Part shown: positions 24,376 through 34,201 of the stretch, piece after piece
How positions within the stretch are numbered: the first letter of the stretch is position 1
Layout: every line of letters starts with the position of its first letter
NCBI RefSeq assembly: GCF_001865995.1
Contig: NZ_MLQQ01000040.1
Span: 1-64,000, forward strand
Direction: 5' to 3'
Source: Anaerobacillus arseniciselenatis
GTDB lineage: Bacteria > Bacillota > Bacilli > Bacillales > Anaerobacillaceae
Length of the DNA stretch: 64,000 nucleotides
The notes under the pieces: generated by a model
The model's database searches: none
Seen by the model: the letters and a program-made list of their open reading frames with translations, nothing else
What the model was told of the DNA's origin: nothing
Position numbers and translations under genes: made by a program

Positions 24376-25158
24376 TTATTTCATTAGTCCAATAACATTA
24401 TAGCCACCATCAACATGTAGCATTTCGCCGGTAATTCCTCGTGAAAGGTCACTCATTAAGAATAGTGCAGCATCTCCGACTTCTTCTTGAGTAACTGTTC
24501 GGCCTAGAGGTGCACTAGCTTCAAACTCATCAACAACTTTATTAAAGTCCGATATTCCTTTAGCAGCTAACGTTCGAATTGGGCCAGCTGAAATGGAGTT
24601 TACGCGAATTCCTTCTCTACCAAGATCGTTCGCTAAATATTTCACACTAGCGTCTAAAGAAGCTTTCGCTACACCCATAACATTGTAATGTTTAACAACA
24701 CGTTCTCCACCTAGATAAGTAAGCGTCACGATACTTCCACCTTCTGTCATTAATGGACGAGCAGCTTTCGTTACTGCAGTAAGTGAGTAAGAACTTATGT
24801 TTTGTGCTAAAAGGAACCCTTCACGCGTAGTTGCTAAATATTCGCCACCTAATTCATCTTTATTAGCATAGGCGATACAGTGAGCGACACCGTGGATCGT
24901 TCCAACCTCTTCTTTGATTGTATTAAAAGTTGCATCAATCTCTTCATCGCTTGAAATGTCACAAGGAATGACGAGTGAATCTTTTCTTTCTAAAGTTTCA
25001 GCTAAGTCTCTTACGTTTTTTTCCAATCTTTCTCCAGCATATGTAAAAATTAAGCGAGCTCCTGCTTTCGCTAATGATTGCGCAATTCCCCATGCGATAC
25101 TACGTTTGTTCGCTACACCCATAACGACAAACGTACGATTTTCTAACGATAAATTCAT
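24376..25158 (-). CDS. fabI: Enoyl-[acyl-carrier-protein] reductase FabI
   Basis: 260 aa short-chain dehydrogenase. The divergent Rossmann site is GVANKRSIAWGIA (residues 13-25) and the catalytic pair is YNVMGVAK (Tyr and Lys six apart). It reduces trans-2-enoyl-ACP with NAD(P)H in the last step of fatty-acid elongation, in the cytoplasm. The ATG at 25158 has GGAGGATTTTTTG upstream; a TTG codon right before it is not needed. In B. subtilis the orthologue (yjbW) also lies in this segment. It is monocistronic. Confidence 0.93.
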   Translation of the reverse strand: MNLSLENRTFVVMGVANKRSIAWGIAQSLAKAGARLIFTYAGERLEKNVRDLAETLERKDSLVIPCDISSDEEIDATFNTIKEEVGTIHGVAHCIAYANKDELGGEYLATTREGFLLAQNISSYSLTAVTKAARPLMTEGGSIVTLTYLGGERVVKHYNVMGVAKASLDASVKYLANDLGREGIRVNSISAGPIRTLAAKGISDFNKVVDEFEASAPLGRTVTQEEVGDAALFLMSDLSRGITGEMLHVDGGYNVIGLMK

Positions 25159-25190
25159 CAAAAAATCCTCCTTTTATTTAAATGTATAAG

Positions 25191-25343
25191 TGCGTGTTCA
25201 AAAAAGAGGATAGTCAGAGCCGAGGAGGTCGAGGCGGCGAAGCTTCTGTGTTGCTCATGTATGCCATTAATACATGAGCAACACAGAAGCGATCCAACGA
25301 AGAGATTCGACAGCTATGATTACCGGACTTTTTGAACATCCTC
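25191..25343. repeat. Family E ~150-bp palindrome
   Basis: Starts GTGCGTGTTCAAAAAAGAGG-style, contains CCGAGGAGGTCGAGGCGGCG and the perfect arms TGTGTTGCTCATGTAT/ATACATGAGCAACACA at its centre, and ends GGACTTTTTGAACATCCTCT. A copy in reverse orientation lies at 44871-45026. This copy sits upstream of fabI. Confidence 0.85.
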
Positions 25344-25521
25344 TATAAGTTGTTATTAGCACTTGGTCCTAACAATTATAGCACGTCCCTACCGATAAGC
25401 AAAGAGGTTGTTTTTCAAAATTAAACTTTCCAACTTTCAGCTTCCAACAAACGACAAACCAACTAACCAACAATCCAACGAACCACTATTACATAAAAAG
25501 AGTAAGCCAATCGTCCTTGAC

Positions 25522-25665
25522 CTACCCTTTATTCGTTTCAATATTTCGTTTTGTAAAGTGGCATTGCGGACATTCATAAATGACGTTTTGATTGGATTGA
25601 GCTGTTAGTACGTTTTCAAGATTATCTTCTTTTTGACAACTAGGGCAAATTATTTTTAATTTCAT
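25522..25665 (-). CDS. Small zinc-ribbon-like protein
   Basis: 47 aa: starts MKLKIICPSCQKEDNLENVL and ends NIETNKG. Two C-x-x-C pairs (CPSC and CPQC, 24 residues apart) form a zinc-ribbon pattern. TTGAGGTGAT gives the ribosome binding site of the ATG at 25665. It lies 35 bp downstream of the antiporter gene on the same strand, possibly cotranscribed. It may bind nucleic acid or another protein; no named family is recognised. Confidence 0.68.
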   Translation of the reverse strand: MKLKIICPSCQKEDNLENVLTAQSNQNVIYECPQCHFTKRNIETNKG

Positions 25666-25700
25666 TATAATCACCTCAAGTTATAGTCTATCCGCATAGG

Positions 25701-27791
25701 TTAGTCATATTCGCGACTAGGTAATACTGTTATTGGTAATGTTGTCCCCCTCGTACCACGTAAATCAACATTCTCTTCTTCCTCAGGAAAGATTACTAGA
25801 AAACTTTCAGAAGTAGTTTCGGCTAGCTTTTTAGGTAATTTTTCTAAATATGGGTGCCAAGCAATCGTACCTCGACGAGCGCTAATAACAACAACTAAAT
25901 CCCCATCTTTAAAACGATGGTAATAGTTTTCTTCCAAATCTCCCCATTTCTCAACCGTTTCTAAAACAAGTTCAATATCCGGCTTTTCTTTATTCAATAA
26001 TTTTTCATAAAAGTATTGGTCGCCTTTCACGACGACACCAAGTACACTCGCTCCTAGTTGATTGGCTATTTTTTTTACGACACGGATACTTTCTTTAAAT
26101 CCACGTTTTCTAGAAATCATTGAAGGAAGAATTAGTACTATTCTTTTCGTCGTATTTAACGGATGACTTATTTTTGAAACGACCATCATTTCATTCGTTT
26201 GTTGCAAAACTTGGTCTAGGACGCCACCTAATATTTTTTGTGATGTAGATAATTTTCCGTTCCAACCGACAATAACCATCGAAATTCTTGTGTCAGTAAT
26301 AGCGCGAATAATACCCGATGCGGGGTTATGATCAACTCTCGTCAATAATCGTATCGGAATATCTGCTCCTGAAGCATACATTACCGCATGACCAAGCATC
26401 TTTTCTGCTTCTGCAACTTTTGCCGCTTCCGCTCCTCCATTAGATTGTACAACAGAAATTGGATATAAAGGTTCATTTGAAGTAGGTGTCTTAATAATAA
26501 ACGCTAAATCTAATAAGGACTCAATCGTTTTAGGATTTGATAAAGGTATTAAAATTCTTTCGGGTGCAATACTCGGTTCATAAGGTTGCTCTTCTTCATA
26601 TTGAGCTATTTTGCGACTATATTTTTCAACCATATACGGACCAATTAAACAGGTAACTAAAATCATTATAATAACACCATTGACAGTCGCTAAATTAAAT
26701 AAACCTAATTCAAATCCAACCAAAGTTGCTGCTAATGTCGCCGCAGCTTGAGGGATCGAAAGACCATACATAAGCTTAATTTCATCTTTCGAGTAACTGT
26801 AAATATTCCCTGAAATCCAAGCAGCAAAAGCTTTTCCAAAGTTAACAAACAGAACGATGGATAACGCGACTAACCACGCTTTCGGCTCTTCAATTAAGAC
26901 GCGAAAATCCATTAACATTCCAACAGATAGTAAGAAAAAAGGAATGAATATCGCATTTCCAACAAATTTAATACGATTCATTAATGGACCTTGTTCGAAA
27001 ATTAGTCTATTTAACGCTAGACCTGCTAAAAAAGCCCCAATAATTGGCTCTACACCTGCAATAGTTGCGAAAAAGGCACAAACGAACAAAATTGCCATCA
27101 CAAACAAGTATTCCATTGATCCTTGGCTACTCATATTTCGAAAGAAAGAACGGGCAATTAGAGGAACACCAAATAAAACGATAATTACGAATAACGATAA
27201 AGAAACAAACATTTGCAACCAAAACGTGATTGTTAACTCATCTTGCTTCATTCCAGCAATTACGGCTAATACTAAAAGAGCTAATGTATCCGTCATAATT
27301 GTACCGCCGACGGTCGTAGTCACTGCTTTATTTTTGGAAATGCCTAGACGACTTGCAATCGGATAAGCAAGTAAAGTATGTGAACCTAAAAGCGAACCTA
27401 ATAAAATAGACGCTGGTATAGAATATTGTAAAAACAGTCCCAATCCAGTTCCTAAAATAAACGGTATCGTAAATGAAAGCAGTCCGAATACAAAACTACG
27501 ATTACGATATTTTTTAAATCCATCTAAGTCAATCTCTAATCCTGCAATAAAAATAATATATAAAAGTCCAACTGTTCCTAACAATACAATTGTTGGATCT
27601 CGATCCAACACTCCTAAACCGTTTGGTCCAACAATGATTCCTGCTATGATTAGACCAATTAAACCTGGTACTTTTAATTTGTTCATTAGTAATGGAGCCA
27701 CTAAAAATATAACCATTGCTAAAGCGAAGATCAGCACTGGATTTGTAACAGGTAATTCAACCACAAACAAAGCTTCACACACCTTTTTCAT
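25701..27791 (-). CDS. Cation/proton antiporter (CPA2/KefB type) with C-terminal Usp-like region, YjbQ-like
   Basis: 696 aa. Residues about 15-400 hold 12-13 membrane helices with VGPNGLGVLDRDPT, the CPA2 segment GVEPIIGAFLAGLALN and the acidic residue in FIAGLEIDLD. From about residue 410 two soluble universal-stress-like segments follow (ILIPLSNPKTIESLLDLA; RIVLILPSMISRKRGFK). It exchanges Na+ or K+ for H+ in the cell membrane. It corresponds by position to B. subtilis yjbQ. The ATG at 27791 lacks a clear ribosome binding site; AAGGTG inside the reading frame could serve a TTG seven codons on. Confidence 0.82.
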   Translation of the reverse strand: MKKVCEALFVVELPVTNPVLIFALAMVIFLVAPLLMNKLKVPGLIGLIIAGIIVGPNGLGVLDRDPTIVLLGTVGLLYIIFIAGLEIDLDGFKKYRNRSFVFGLLSFTIPFILGTGLGLFLQYSIPASILLGSLLGSHTLLAYPIASRLGISKNKAVTTTVGGTIMTDTLALLVLAVIAGMKQDELTITFWLQMFVSLSLFVIIVLFGVPLIARSFFRNMSSQGSMEYLFVMAILFVCAFFATIAGVEPIIGAFLAGLALNRLIFEQGPLMNRIKFVGNAIFIPFFLLSVGMLMDFRVLIEEPKAWLVALSIVLFVNFGKAFAAWISGNIYSYSKDEIKLMYGLSIPQAAATLAATLVGFELGLFNLATVNGVIIMILVTCLIGPYMVEKYSRKIAQYEEEQPYEPSIAPERILIPLSNPKTIESLLDLAFIIKTPTSNEPLYPISVVQSNGGAEAAKVAEAEKMLGHAVMYASGADIPIRLLTRVDHNPASGIIRAITDTRISMVIVGWNGKLSTSQKILGGVLDQVLQQTNEMMVVSKISHPLNTTKRIVLILPSMISRKRGFKESIRVVKKIANQLGASVLGVVVKGDQYFYEKLLNKEKPDIELVLETVEKWGDLEENYYHRFKDGDLVVVISARRGTIAWHPYLEKLPKKLAETTSESFLVIFPEEEENVDLRGTRGTTLPITVLPSREYD

Positions 27792-28047
27792 AAATTAAGT
27801 TTAAGTCGTTGATCAAAAAAACTTTTATAATCATAAAAGAACGGTGTACCTTTGTCAACAAAGCCTTCTTTATAATCAGCATTAGTAAAAACTACATTTA
27901 GGTTATGAAGTTATTTTTACTATTTACTACCCATATCCTACCTTATGAACTTTAATAAATAATATCACTAAATTATACTGGGTAAGATATGATTGAAATC
28001 ATTAAATTCTATGTAAAAAATTATTATTTAAGAAAGATGGGATACAA

Positions 28048-28788
28048 TTGTTTGATGTTATCGGTGACATTCACGGTTGTTATGATGAATTTGAGGAATT
28101 GACGAAAAAATTAGGTTATCTTTGGGACAAAGGCTACCCTATTCACCCTGAAGGAAGAAAGCTTGCTTTTGTAGGCGATTTAACAGATCGCGGCCCGAAT
28201 TCTTTAAAGGTAATTGACGTAGTTTCAACATTAGTAAAGAAAGGTTTCGCTCATTACACCCCCGGGAATCATTGTGATAAGTTGTACCGATTTTTTTTAG
28301 GGCGTGGTGTCCAACAAACACACGGTCTTGAAACGACCGTTGCTGAGTTAAAAAATTTACCGAAAGATGAATATGCATCCATTCGAACGAAATATATGGA
28401 GTTGTATGATAATGCTCCATTATATTTAGTTTTAGATGAGAAACGACTCGTCATTGCCCATGCAGGAATTCGCTCTGATTACATCGGTAGAACCGATAAA
28501 AAAGTAAAGACTTTTGTGTTGTATGGAGATATCACTGGAGAGAAGCATGACGATGGGTCTCCTGTGCGGCGCGATTGGGCAAAAAAGTATACGAATGAAA
28601 AATCATTTATCGTTTATGGCCACACTCCAGTTCGGGAACCACGACTCATTAATGGAACGATTAATATCGATACTGGATGCGTTTTCGGCGGTACATTAAC
28701 AGCATTTCGTTATCCTGAAAAAGAAACAGTTTCCGTTCCATCGAAACAGTCGCACGTGCCTGAAAAATTTAGGACGTTTGATGATTAG
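28048..28788 (+). CDS. prpE: Bis(5'-nucleosyl)-tetraphosphatase PrpE
   Basis: 246 aa calcineurin-like metallophosphoesterase. Motifs are GDIHGCYDE (residues 6-14), [10 protein letters not shown] (about 43-52), PGNHCDK and YGHTPV. PrpE hydrolyses Ap4A asymmetrically or dephosphorylates proteins and has been linked to spore germination in B. subtilis. The start is a TTG at 28048 with AGATGGGA upstream, and the alternative ATG is absent from the N-terminus. It is divergent from the antiporter and lies, as in B. subtilis, next to the rluD-type gene. Confidence 0.9.
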   Translation: MFDVIGDIHGCYDEFEELTKKLGYLWDKGYPIHPEGRKLAFVGDLTDRGPNSLKVIDVVSTLVKKGFAHYTPGNHCDKLYRFFLGRGVQQTHGLETTVAELKNLPKDEYASIRTKYMELYDNAPLYLVLDEKRLVIAHAGIRSDYIGRTDKKVKTFVLYGDITGEKHDDGSPVRRDWAKKYTNEKSFIVYGHTPVREPRLINGTINIDTGCVFGGTLTAFRYPEKETVSVPSKQSHVPEKFRTFDD

Positions 28789-28901
28789 TTTTAAAATTGT
28801 AATTATTTGTAAGTTAAGCTACGTAGCATTGCAAACCTAAAAAATTTTACATTTTTAATTTTTAATTCTTAATTTCACTCATTTTGAAAGGGAGTTACTA
28901 A

Positions 28902-29351
28902 ATGATATTAAAAAAAATGATGGTTTTGTCGATACTTGTCTTATTTGTATCTGCTTGTGGTGGTGAAACGAAGATCTCACCTAATACAGAAGAAAGTAAA
29001 ATTATTATTGATGAGGAGCGGTCATTGGTCACTTTTTACGCATTATTAGAAAACGAAAATCGTAGTAGCATTGGGCCCCTTTTTGCTAAATTCATCATTT
29101 ATGATGAAACACTTCAAGATGCGATTGGTGATAATGTCATTGATTTTACGAACGAAGAAGGGGAAAAGCAACCTTTCGCAATTGATGGGAAAAGTGCTTA
29201 TTTTATTTCTGAATCTTTTGTATATAATGCTGAATTAGACAATGAGGAATTAGTGAATCAAGTGGAAGTTGTGATCAGTAATGAAAATGAAATGGAGTTA
29301 TTACAATTTTTGATATCGAATATCGAAAAAATCGAAGCACCATCCTCATAA
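28902..29351 (+). CDS. Putative lipoprotein, unknown function
   Basis: 149 aa. The first 19 residues are a type II signal (MILKKMMVLSILVLFVSACG) with lipobox VSAC and Cys 19 as the lipidated residue. The mature part is acidic and Glu-rich without recognised domains (NEEGEKQPFAIDGKSAYFIS). GAAAGGGAG seven bases upstream gives the start. It is monocistronic and its stop is followed by a family A repeat. Function is unknown. Confidence 0.72.
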   Translation: MILKKMMVLSILVLFVSACGGETKISPNTEESKIIIDEERSLVTFYALLENENRSSIGPLFAKFIIYDETLQDAIGDNVIDFTNEEGEKQPFAIDGKSAYFISESFVYNAELDNEELVNQVEVVISNENEMELLQFLISNIEKIEAPSS

Positions 29352-29374
29352 TAGGATCGTGATTTATTCTTTTC

Positions 29375-29525
29375 AAAACTCTCATGACGATGTATTCGTC
29401 ACCACTTAGATTGTTAAAGGAGGGGGATTTCCTTCTCTTCGCAGTGACCTTCTGACGATTCTCAGACGCTCGTTCACGAAATCACCCTCCTTTTTACATC
29501 CAAAACTCTCATGACGGAATTCCGT
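29375..29525. repeat. Family A composite palindrome
   Basis: Arms AAAGGAGGGGGATTTC and GAAATCACCCTCCTTTTT, core CTTCTCTTCGCAGTGACC...CTCAGACGCTCGTTCAC. Small flanking hairpins CTCATGACGATGTATTCGTC and CTCATGACGGAATTCCGTCA lie on both sides. The outer arms end in T-runs, so it can also act as terminator. Confidence 0.82.
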
Positions 29526-29572
29526 CACAATCTAAGAATGTAGATACCGAGCATTACCACCCTAACTAACCA

Positions 29573-30460
29573 CTAACCAACTATTTGTAACATATCGGTA
29601 GGTGGTTCAATTTCAAAAGACATCTCCTCTTTTAAAATCGGATGAAAAAACTGTAATTGCCAACTATGAAGGGCTTGGCGGTTAATTTTATCCAATGAAC
29701 CGCCGTACAAATCATCCCCTAATAAAGGGTGACCAATCGAAGCCATATGAACGCGAATTTGGTGGGTCCTCCCCGTTTCTAACGAAAGTTCAACGACCGT
29801 TTCATCTTGCAAAGGCTTCACAACTTTAAAATGAGTGATTGCTTCTTGTCCATCTTCGCGGACGGCCCGCTCAATAATACTTCCTTCTTTTCGAGCAATC
29901 GGGGAATTGATAACTCCAAACTCCTGTTCAAGGTGACCATGAACGATAGCAACATACGTACGTTTTATCGTTCCAGCACGTTGTTCTTTCGAGAACAAAT
30001 CGTGTGCATAACGATGTTTTGCTACGATCATTAGCCCTGTCGTATCTCGGTCTAACCGATTAACAGCATGAAACGTCGTTGGAATTTCGTTTTTATCATA
30101 GTAGTACATGACTGCGTTAGCTAATGAATAGTCTGGATGATATTTAGAAGGGATCGTTGGTAAGTTCGCTTGCTTATTGATCACTAATAAATGGTCATCT
30201 TCATAAACAATATCCAAAGGGATATTTCTAGCTTGCATTCCCTCACCACGTTCCTCATCCGGAAAAATGACCGTTACTTCATCACCTTGTTTTAAGACAG
30301 CTCGTACAGTTACTTCCTCTCCGTTAACTAACAACTTTCCATCATGTTTGATCTGTGTTAATGCTAACCGAGAGATTTCTTTTTCATGCCGTAAAAACTC
30401 TCTTAAAAGACATCGGTCGTGTCTTACTTCAACTTTCCAATGAAACTTTACATTTCTCAT
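29573..30460 (-). CDS. RluA/RluD-family pseudouridine synthase, YjbO-like
   Basis: 295 aa. It has an S4-like start (residues about 15-85; LLREFLRHEKEISRLALTQI) and the catalytic HAVNRLDRDTTGLMIVAK near residues 130-147 (Asp is the nucleophile), then GRTHQIRVHMASIGHPLLGD. It converts specific uridines in RNA, probably rRNA, to pseudouridine. It lies 18 bp after the NAD kinase gene on the same strand, as in B. subtilis. Target site cannot be told. The family call is firm. Confidence 0.9.
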   Translation of the reverse strand: MRNVKFHWKVEVRHDRCLLREFLRHEKEISRLALTQIKHDGKLLVNGEEVTVRAVLKQGDEVTVIFPDEERGEGMQARNIPLDIVYEDDHLLVINKQANLPTIPSKYHPDYSLANAVMYYYDKNEIPTTFHAVNRLDRDTTGLMIVAKHRYAHDLFSKEQRAGTIKRTYVAIVHGHLEQEFGVINSPIARKEGSIIERAVREDGQEAITHFKVVKPLQDETVVELSLETGRTHQIRVHMASIGHPLLGDDLYGGSLDKINRQALHSWQLQFFHPILKEEMSFEIEPPTDMLQIVG

Positions 30461-30478
30461 TATTTTCCCTACTAACTG

Positions 30479-31273
30479 TTAATCGTTGATAAACGACTCT
30501 TTGACTCTTTTCCAAAATGGGAAAGGACGAAAGCGCGCAAATCTAATTTTATCTTCTGCCACTCGGCATTGTATCGACTTTACACTTTTCTCTACTAGTG
30601 AGATGTGGTCAATTGTCACGTGTAAATCGACATCATTTAATGGTTTTAATAAACAAGTATGGTGCTGAGGCAACACAAGTGGCGAACCTATTGTTCGGTA
30701 TACGCGATTGTTAATTGATGCCATTTCAGATACTTGAATAGAAGCGAGTGACGGATGCAGTATCGCACCACCAAGGGCTTTATTATACGCTGTACTACCA
30801 GAAGGTGTCGAAATACATAGACCATCACCACGAAACGTTTCAAACAAGTCCCCTTTGATTTCTAAGTCCATCACTAATGACCCTACAACACTTTTAACCG
30901 AACATTCATTTAACGCTAAATGTCTTTCTGACTTTGTTGAATCGTTGTGGCGAATAATTACTTCTAACAAGGGATACTCAACAATTTTAAACGGAGTTTT
31001 CGCAATATGGATCACCAACCGTTCAACCTCTTCTGGTTTCCAATCAGCATAAAAGCCGAGATGACCTGTGTGAACACCAACAAAAGAGGTTTCACTAGAT
31101 CGATGTGCATACTCATGAAAAGCATACAATAACGTCCCATCTCCCCCTACTGTAATGACAATGTCAGGCTCCTCATTATTATAAGTTAAGTTAAACTCCA
31201 ATAAATAATTTTTTATTTTTTGCATTAAGCCGTTGGACTTTTCATCACCTCTAGAAATAACCGCAAACTTCAT
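30479..31273 (-). CDS. nadK: NAD kinase
   Basis: 264 aa. The GGDGT motif ([15 protein letters not shown], residues about 44-58), the nearby NE(C) segment [10 protein letters not shown] and [20 protein letters not shown] are typical of NAD kinases. It phosphorylates NAD+ to NADP+ with ATP or polyphosphate in the cytoplasm. It starts 16 bp after the relQ-type gene, with AAAGGGGGGC upstream. It is part of the yjbL-yjbM-nadF-yjbO operon, and corresponds to B. subtilis nadF. Confidence 0.93.
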   Translation of the reverse strand: MKFAVISRGDEKSNGLMQKIKNYLLEFNLTYNNEEPDIVITVGGDGTLLYAFHEYAHRSSETSFVGVHTGHLGFYADWKPEEVERLVIHIAKTPFKIVEYPLLEVIIRHNDSTKSERHLALNECSVKSVVGSLVMDLEIKGDLFETFRGDGLCISTPSGSTAYNKALGGAILHPSLASIQVSEMASINNRVYRTIGSPLVLPQHHTCLLKPLNDVDLHVTIDHISLVEKSVKSIQCRVAEDKIRFARFRPFPFWKRVKESFIND

Positions 31274-31289
31274 TTTTGCCCCCCCTTTC

Positions 31290-31922
31290 TTAATGGCTTC
31301 TCTGCTCTTCTTCTTTCTTCCTAAAAATAACTTGAGCTTCTAAAACTTCACCACGAATTTGTGACATTTCTTCATCTAGACGGAACGCAGCTTCGGCAGC
31401 GTTTTGTAGGCGGTCAATAATATCTTCAGGAATCTCACCACTATATTTATAAAGTAAAGAATGCTCAATTGTTGCCCAAAAATTCATAGCCAACGTCTTC
31501 ACTTGAATTTCTACTAATATTTTCTTTTCTCCACCAATCGTTTGTACCGGATATTTAATCACAAGATGATAGGCTCGATAACCACTTCTTTTTTCATTTG
31601 TGATATAATCACGCTCTTCAATGATTTCAAAATCTTTTCTTCTACGAATTAATTTTACGACAGCATCGATATCTTCGACAAACTGGCACATTACTCTGAC
31701 TCCGGCTAAGTCTTGCATTCGCGTTTCTAGCTCATCGAGAGGGATATTTTTTCGATGTGCTTTGTCAAGAATGCTAGAAATCGGTTTTATTCTACCAGTT
31801 ACAAATTCGATCGGCGTGTGACTTGTTGAAGACATGTTGTATTGTTTCCGCACACCTCGTAATTTAATTTTAATTTCATCAACCGCTTGTTGATAAGGCG
31901 CTAAAAAAACGTCCCAATTCAT
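31290..31922 (-). CDS. Small alarmone synthetase, RelQ/YjbM family
   Basis: 210 aa, synthetase domain only, without the HD hydrolase or TGS domains of Rel. Motifs are [49 protein letters not shown] and [19 protein letters not shown]. It transfers pyrophosphate from ATP to GDP or GTP to give (p)ppGpp, and forms tetramers in its relatives. The ATG at 31922 has GGGGTGA upstream; a TTG right before it is also in frame. It overlaps no gene and lies 6 bp after yjbL. B. subtilis calls it sasB/yjbM. Confidence 0.9.
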   Translation of the reverse strand: MNWDVFLAPYQQAVDEIKIKLRGVRKQYNMSSTSHTPIEFVTGRIKPISSILDKAHRKNIPLDELETRMQDLAGVRVMCQFVEDIDAVVKLIRRRKDFEIIEERDYITNEKRSGYRAYHLVIKYPVQTIGGEKKILVEIQVKTLAMNFWATIEHSLLYKYSGEIPEDIIDRLQNAAEAAFRLDEEMSQIRGEVLEAQVIFRKKEEEQRSH

Positions 31923-31928
31923 CAATTG

Positions 31929-32321
31929 TCACCCCATATTTTCATTGGTAAAAAACTGACTGACAACTTCAACCATTTTTTCTCCGTAATTACTATTTTC
32001 ATTTATATTTGAAATAAAATATTGTAATTCTTCATGAAACTGAATAAGTGGTACTCTATTTTCTTCATCAACTTGTAAAAATAGTGGCAAGCTTTTTTGT
32101 AGAGCAATATTCAAATCATTCCAAGTCTCTTTTGGAAAACTGACATATATATAATCGTCTTCAACATCTAATATGTAAATAAAGGATAATTGATCAGAAT
32201 CCGCTAACATGCGCCCTTCAGCTTGAATATTTTTATTAGTGAAAAATTGTTGTTCGGAGACGAAAACTTTCACTTCACGTTCATCAACTGCTAATTTTGT
32301 TACTTGAATTTTTTTGGCCAT
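31929..32321 (-). CDS. yjbL: UPF0738 family protein YjbL
   Basis: 130 aa. It has the length and layout of the YjbL/UPF0738 family: a beta-rich protein with KKIQVTKLAVDEREVKVFV at the start and FIYILDVEDDYIYVSFPKE in the middle. It lies immediately before the relQ-type gene, exactly as in B. subtilis. GGAGGAATTAGG precedes the ATG. Function is unknown. It is the first gene of the four-gene operon. Confidence 0.82.
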   Translation of the reverse strand: MAKKIQVTKLAVDEREVKVFVSEQQFFTNKNIQAEGRMLADSDQLSFIYILDVEDDYIYVSFPKETWNDLNIALQKSLPLFLQVDEENRVPLIQFHEELQYFISNINENSNYGEKMVEVVSQFFTNENMG

Positions 32322-32506
32322 CCTAATTCCTCCAACATTAACATTTTACGACATAAGTGTATCATAAATAAGATTTTTACGATAATGTATATCTACCATT
32401 GCACAACAAAACATAGTATTATTAATAGTAGAATTCAGCTTATTTTTTAAACTATAACAAATTTTAATTCACACACTTAAACAATTATAATAAAGAAGGT
32501 TTCCAT

Positions 32507-33109
32507 ATGACTCAAGAAATTGAAATTGAATTTAAAAATATTGTGACAAAAAACGACTTTGAAAAACTGTTAGCCGCATTTACGATTGAAGCTTCCCAAT
32601 TTAAGAAACAAGTGAACCACTATTTTGATACAACTGACTTTCAATTAAAAAATCATCAATGCGCTTTACGTATTAGAGAAAAAAATCAAAAATATACGAT
32701 GACATTAAAGCAGCCTAATCAAGTTGGTTTGTTAGAAACTCATCAATTATTAACTAAAAATGAAGCAGATATTGCCTTAACCGGAGGAAAACTTCCAGAG
32801 GGGGCATTAGCTGATCACCTTTTCAAATGTTTTAAAATTGACATCAAAGAGTGCCTTTTTTTAGGTTCATTAATAACGAAAAGAGTAGAAATACCATATC
32901 ACGGTGGTACTCTCGTTTTTGATCATAGCTTTTATTTAGATGAGGAAGACTTTGAAATTGAATACGAAGTAACGGATGAACCAAAAGGAAAAAAGATTTT
33001 TGACGAGCTTTTTTCTAAATATCACATCCCTATCGTGAAAACTGAAAACAAGATTAAAAGGTTTTTCTCAAAAAAATTACAAACCAATAAGCATGGAGGA
33101 ATCGAATGA
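32507..33109 (+). CDS. yjbK: CYTH domain protein YjbK
   Basis: 200 aa. The N-terminus [10 protein letters not shown] contains the ExExK signature of the CYTH (CyaB/thiamine triphosphatase) superfamily; [19 protein letters not shown] and ALTGGKLP follow the fold. The family hydrolyses or binds triphosphates with divalent metals. It is divergent from yjbL and followed by the lytic transglycosylase in a 4-nt ATGA overlap. The reaction of this member is not established. Confidence 0.88.
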   Translation: MTQEIEIEFKNIVTKNDFEKLLAAFTIEASQFKKQVNHYFDTTDFQLKNHQCALRIREKNQKYTMTLKQPNQVGLLETHQLLTKNEADIALTGGKLPEGALADHLFKCFKIDIKECLFLGSLITKRVEIPYHGGTLVFDHSFYLDEEDFEIEYEVTDEPKGKKIFDELFSKYHIPIVKTENKIKRFFSKKLQTNKHGGIE

Positions 33110-33747
33110 AAATTTCTTCACAGGTTAATCACATGTTCGAACTACACGCTATTCGGAATTTGCAACAAAGTAGTAGCCATCGTTCATCTTCATCGTTTGA
33201 AACGTTATTTTCTAGTATATTGGAAGAGAAGTTAGAAAAAAATCTAACAAAAACATTTCCTAACATTCAAAATAGAAAACTTGAAACTGTTCCGATGCAA
33301 TTGTCTCATATAATACCGGAGACTGTTCAACCGTTTAGTCCATTAAATATTTCGTCAGGATCAAAAGAAAAAACTTACGAATCCTACATTGAAGCAGCTG
33401 CAAAAAAATATAATGTCGATCCAAAGCTCATTTATTCTGTGATTAAACATGAGTCCAATTTCAACCCGAAGGCCCAGAGTCATGCTGGTGCGGTTGGACT
33501 CATGCAGCTAATGCCAGCTACTGCTAGAGGCTTAAATGTTACAAATATTTTTGATCCTATCGAAAACATTAACGGCGGAACAAAATACTTACGACAAATG
33601 TTAGATCGCTATGACGGTGATGTAACACTCGCCCTAGCAGCTTACAACGCTGGGCCAGGTAATGTCGATAAATACGGAGGCATTCCGCCATTTAGAGAAA
33701 CACAAAATTATGTACCTAAAGTGCTTAATACCTTTTATAGCATTTAA
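33106..33747 (+). CDS. Lytic transglycosylase YjbJ (CwlQ-like)
   Basis: 213 aa. Residues about 90-213 form an SLT domain: [20 protein letters not shown] (catalytic Glu in HESNF), [30 protein letters not shown] and [17 protein letters not shown]. It cuts the MurNAc-GlcNAc bond with 1,6-anhydro formation. No classical signal peptide is visible in the first 30 residues, which look polar. It is coupled to yjbK by the ATGA overlap and matches B. subtilis yjbJ/cwlQ by order. Confidence 0.88.
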   Translation: MKISSQVNHMFELHAIRNLQQSSSHRSSSSFETLFSSILEEKLEKNLTKTFPNIQNRKLETVPMQLSHIIPETVQPFSPLNISSGSKEKTYESYIEAAAKKYNVDPKLIYSVIKHESNFNPKAQSHAGAVGLMQLMPATARGLNVTNIFDPIENINGGTKYLRQMLDRYDGDVTLALAAYNAGPGNVDKYGGIPPFRETQNYVPKVLNTFYSI

Positions 33748-33761
33748 AAAATTATATAATT

Positions 33762-33882
33762 TAATGAATTTCATAATTCATTATTAACGCCATTTAGTAT
33801 CTATATGTAGTTGCGTTAAACCGCTCGCAACTACATATAATCTGATATGGCTCAATTTAGGTAATTATGAAATTCACTCAAT
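33762..33882. repeat. Family B inverted repeat
   Basis: Ends TTAATGAATTTCATAATTCA and GGTAATTATGAAATTCACTC; inner stem TATATGTAGTTGCG...CGCAACTACATATA. It follows the yjbJ stop by 14 bp. Confidence 0.85.
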
Positions 33883-33889
33883 TAAAACC

Positions 33890-33926
33890 AAAGTGCCTGT
33901 TCACGATTCAGTGATAGGCATTTTTT
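33890..33926 (+). terminator. Terminator after yjbJ
   Basis: AGTGCCTGTTCAC pairs with GTGATAGGCATT and is followed by TTTTTG. Confidence 0.75.
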
Positions 33927-33929
33927 GTG

Positions 33930-34140
33930 TTTAGTTGGTTTGTTGGTTTGTTGGTTTGGTGCCTAGTTGGAAGGTCGAAAGTTGGAAGGTAAACATCGAA
34001 CTTACACAGGTTAAGTGGTGACGGTGTTTCGAGTAAAAGGTCACGGTGAAGTACCCGCCTTATTCATCTTTGATGGTGGAGAATTTCGACTTACAGTGCT
34101 GATTATTTGCGGTCAAGTATCCTAGTTGCTACAATAATGT
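33930..34140. other. Intergenic tract with GTTGGTTT microrepeats and degenerate family A half
   Basis: TTAGTTGGTTTGTTGGTTTG repeats at 33930-33958, followed by TTGGAAGGTCGAAAGTTGGA. At 34015-34095 GTGACGGTGTTTCGAGTAAA and AGGTCACGGTGAAGT resemble a degraded family A core in reverse. No gene is visible here. Confidence 0.45.
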
Positions 34141-34201
34141 TACAGTATTATTTCATCAGACATTTATTTTGTCTATAGAACAAACAAGTGAGGCGACAAC
34201 A

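Noticed and set aside
33930-34140. Small RNA gene in the yjbJ-yjbI gap
   Set aside because: No promoter-terminator pair is visible; the tract consists of microrepeats and a degraded family A core.
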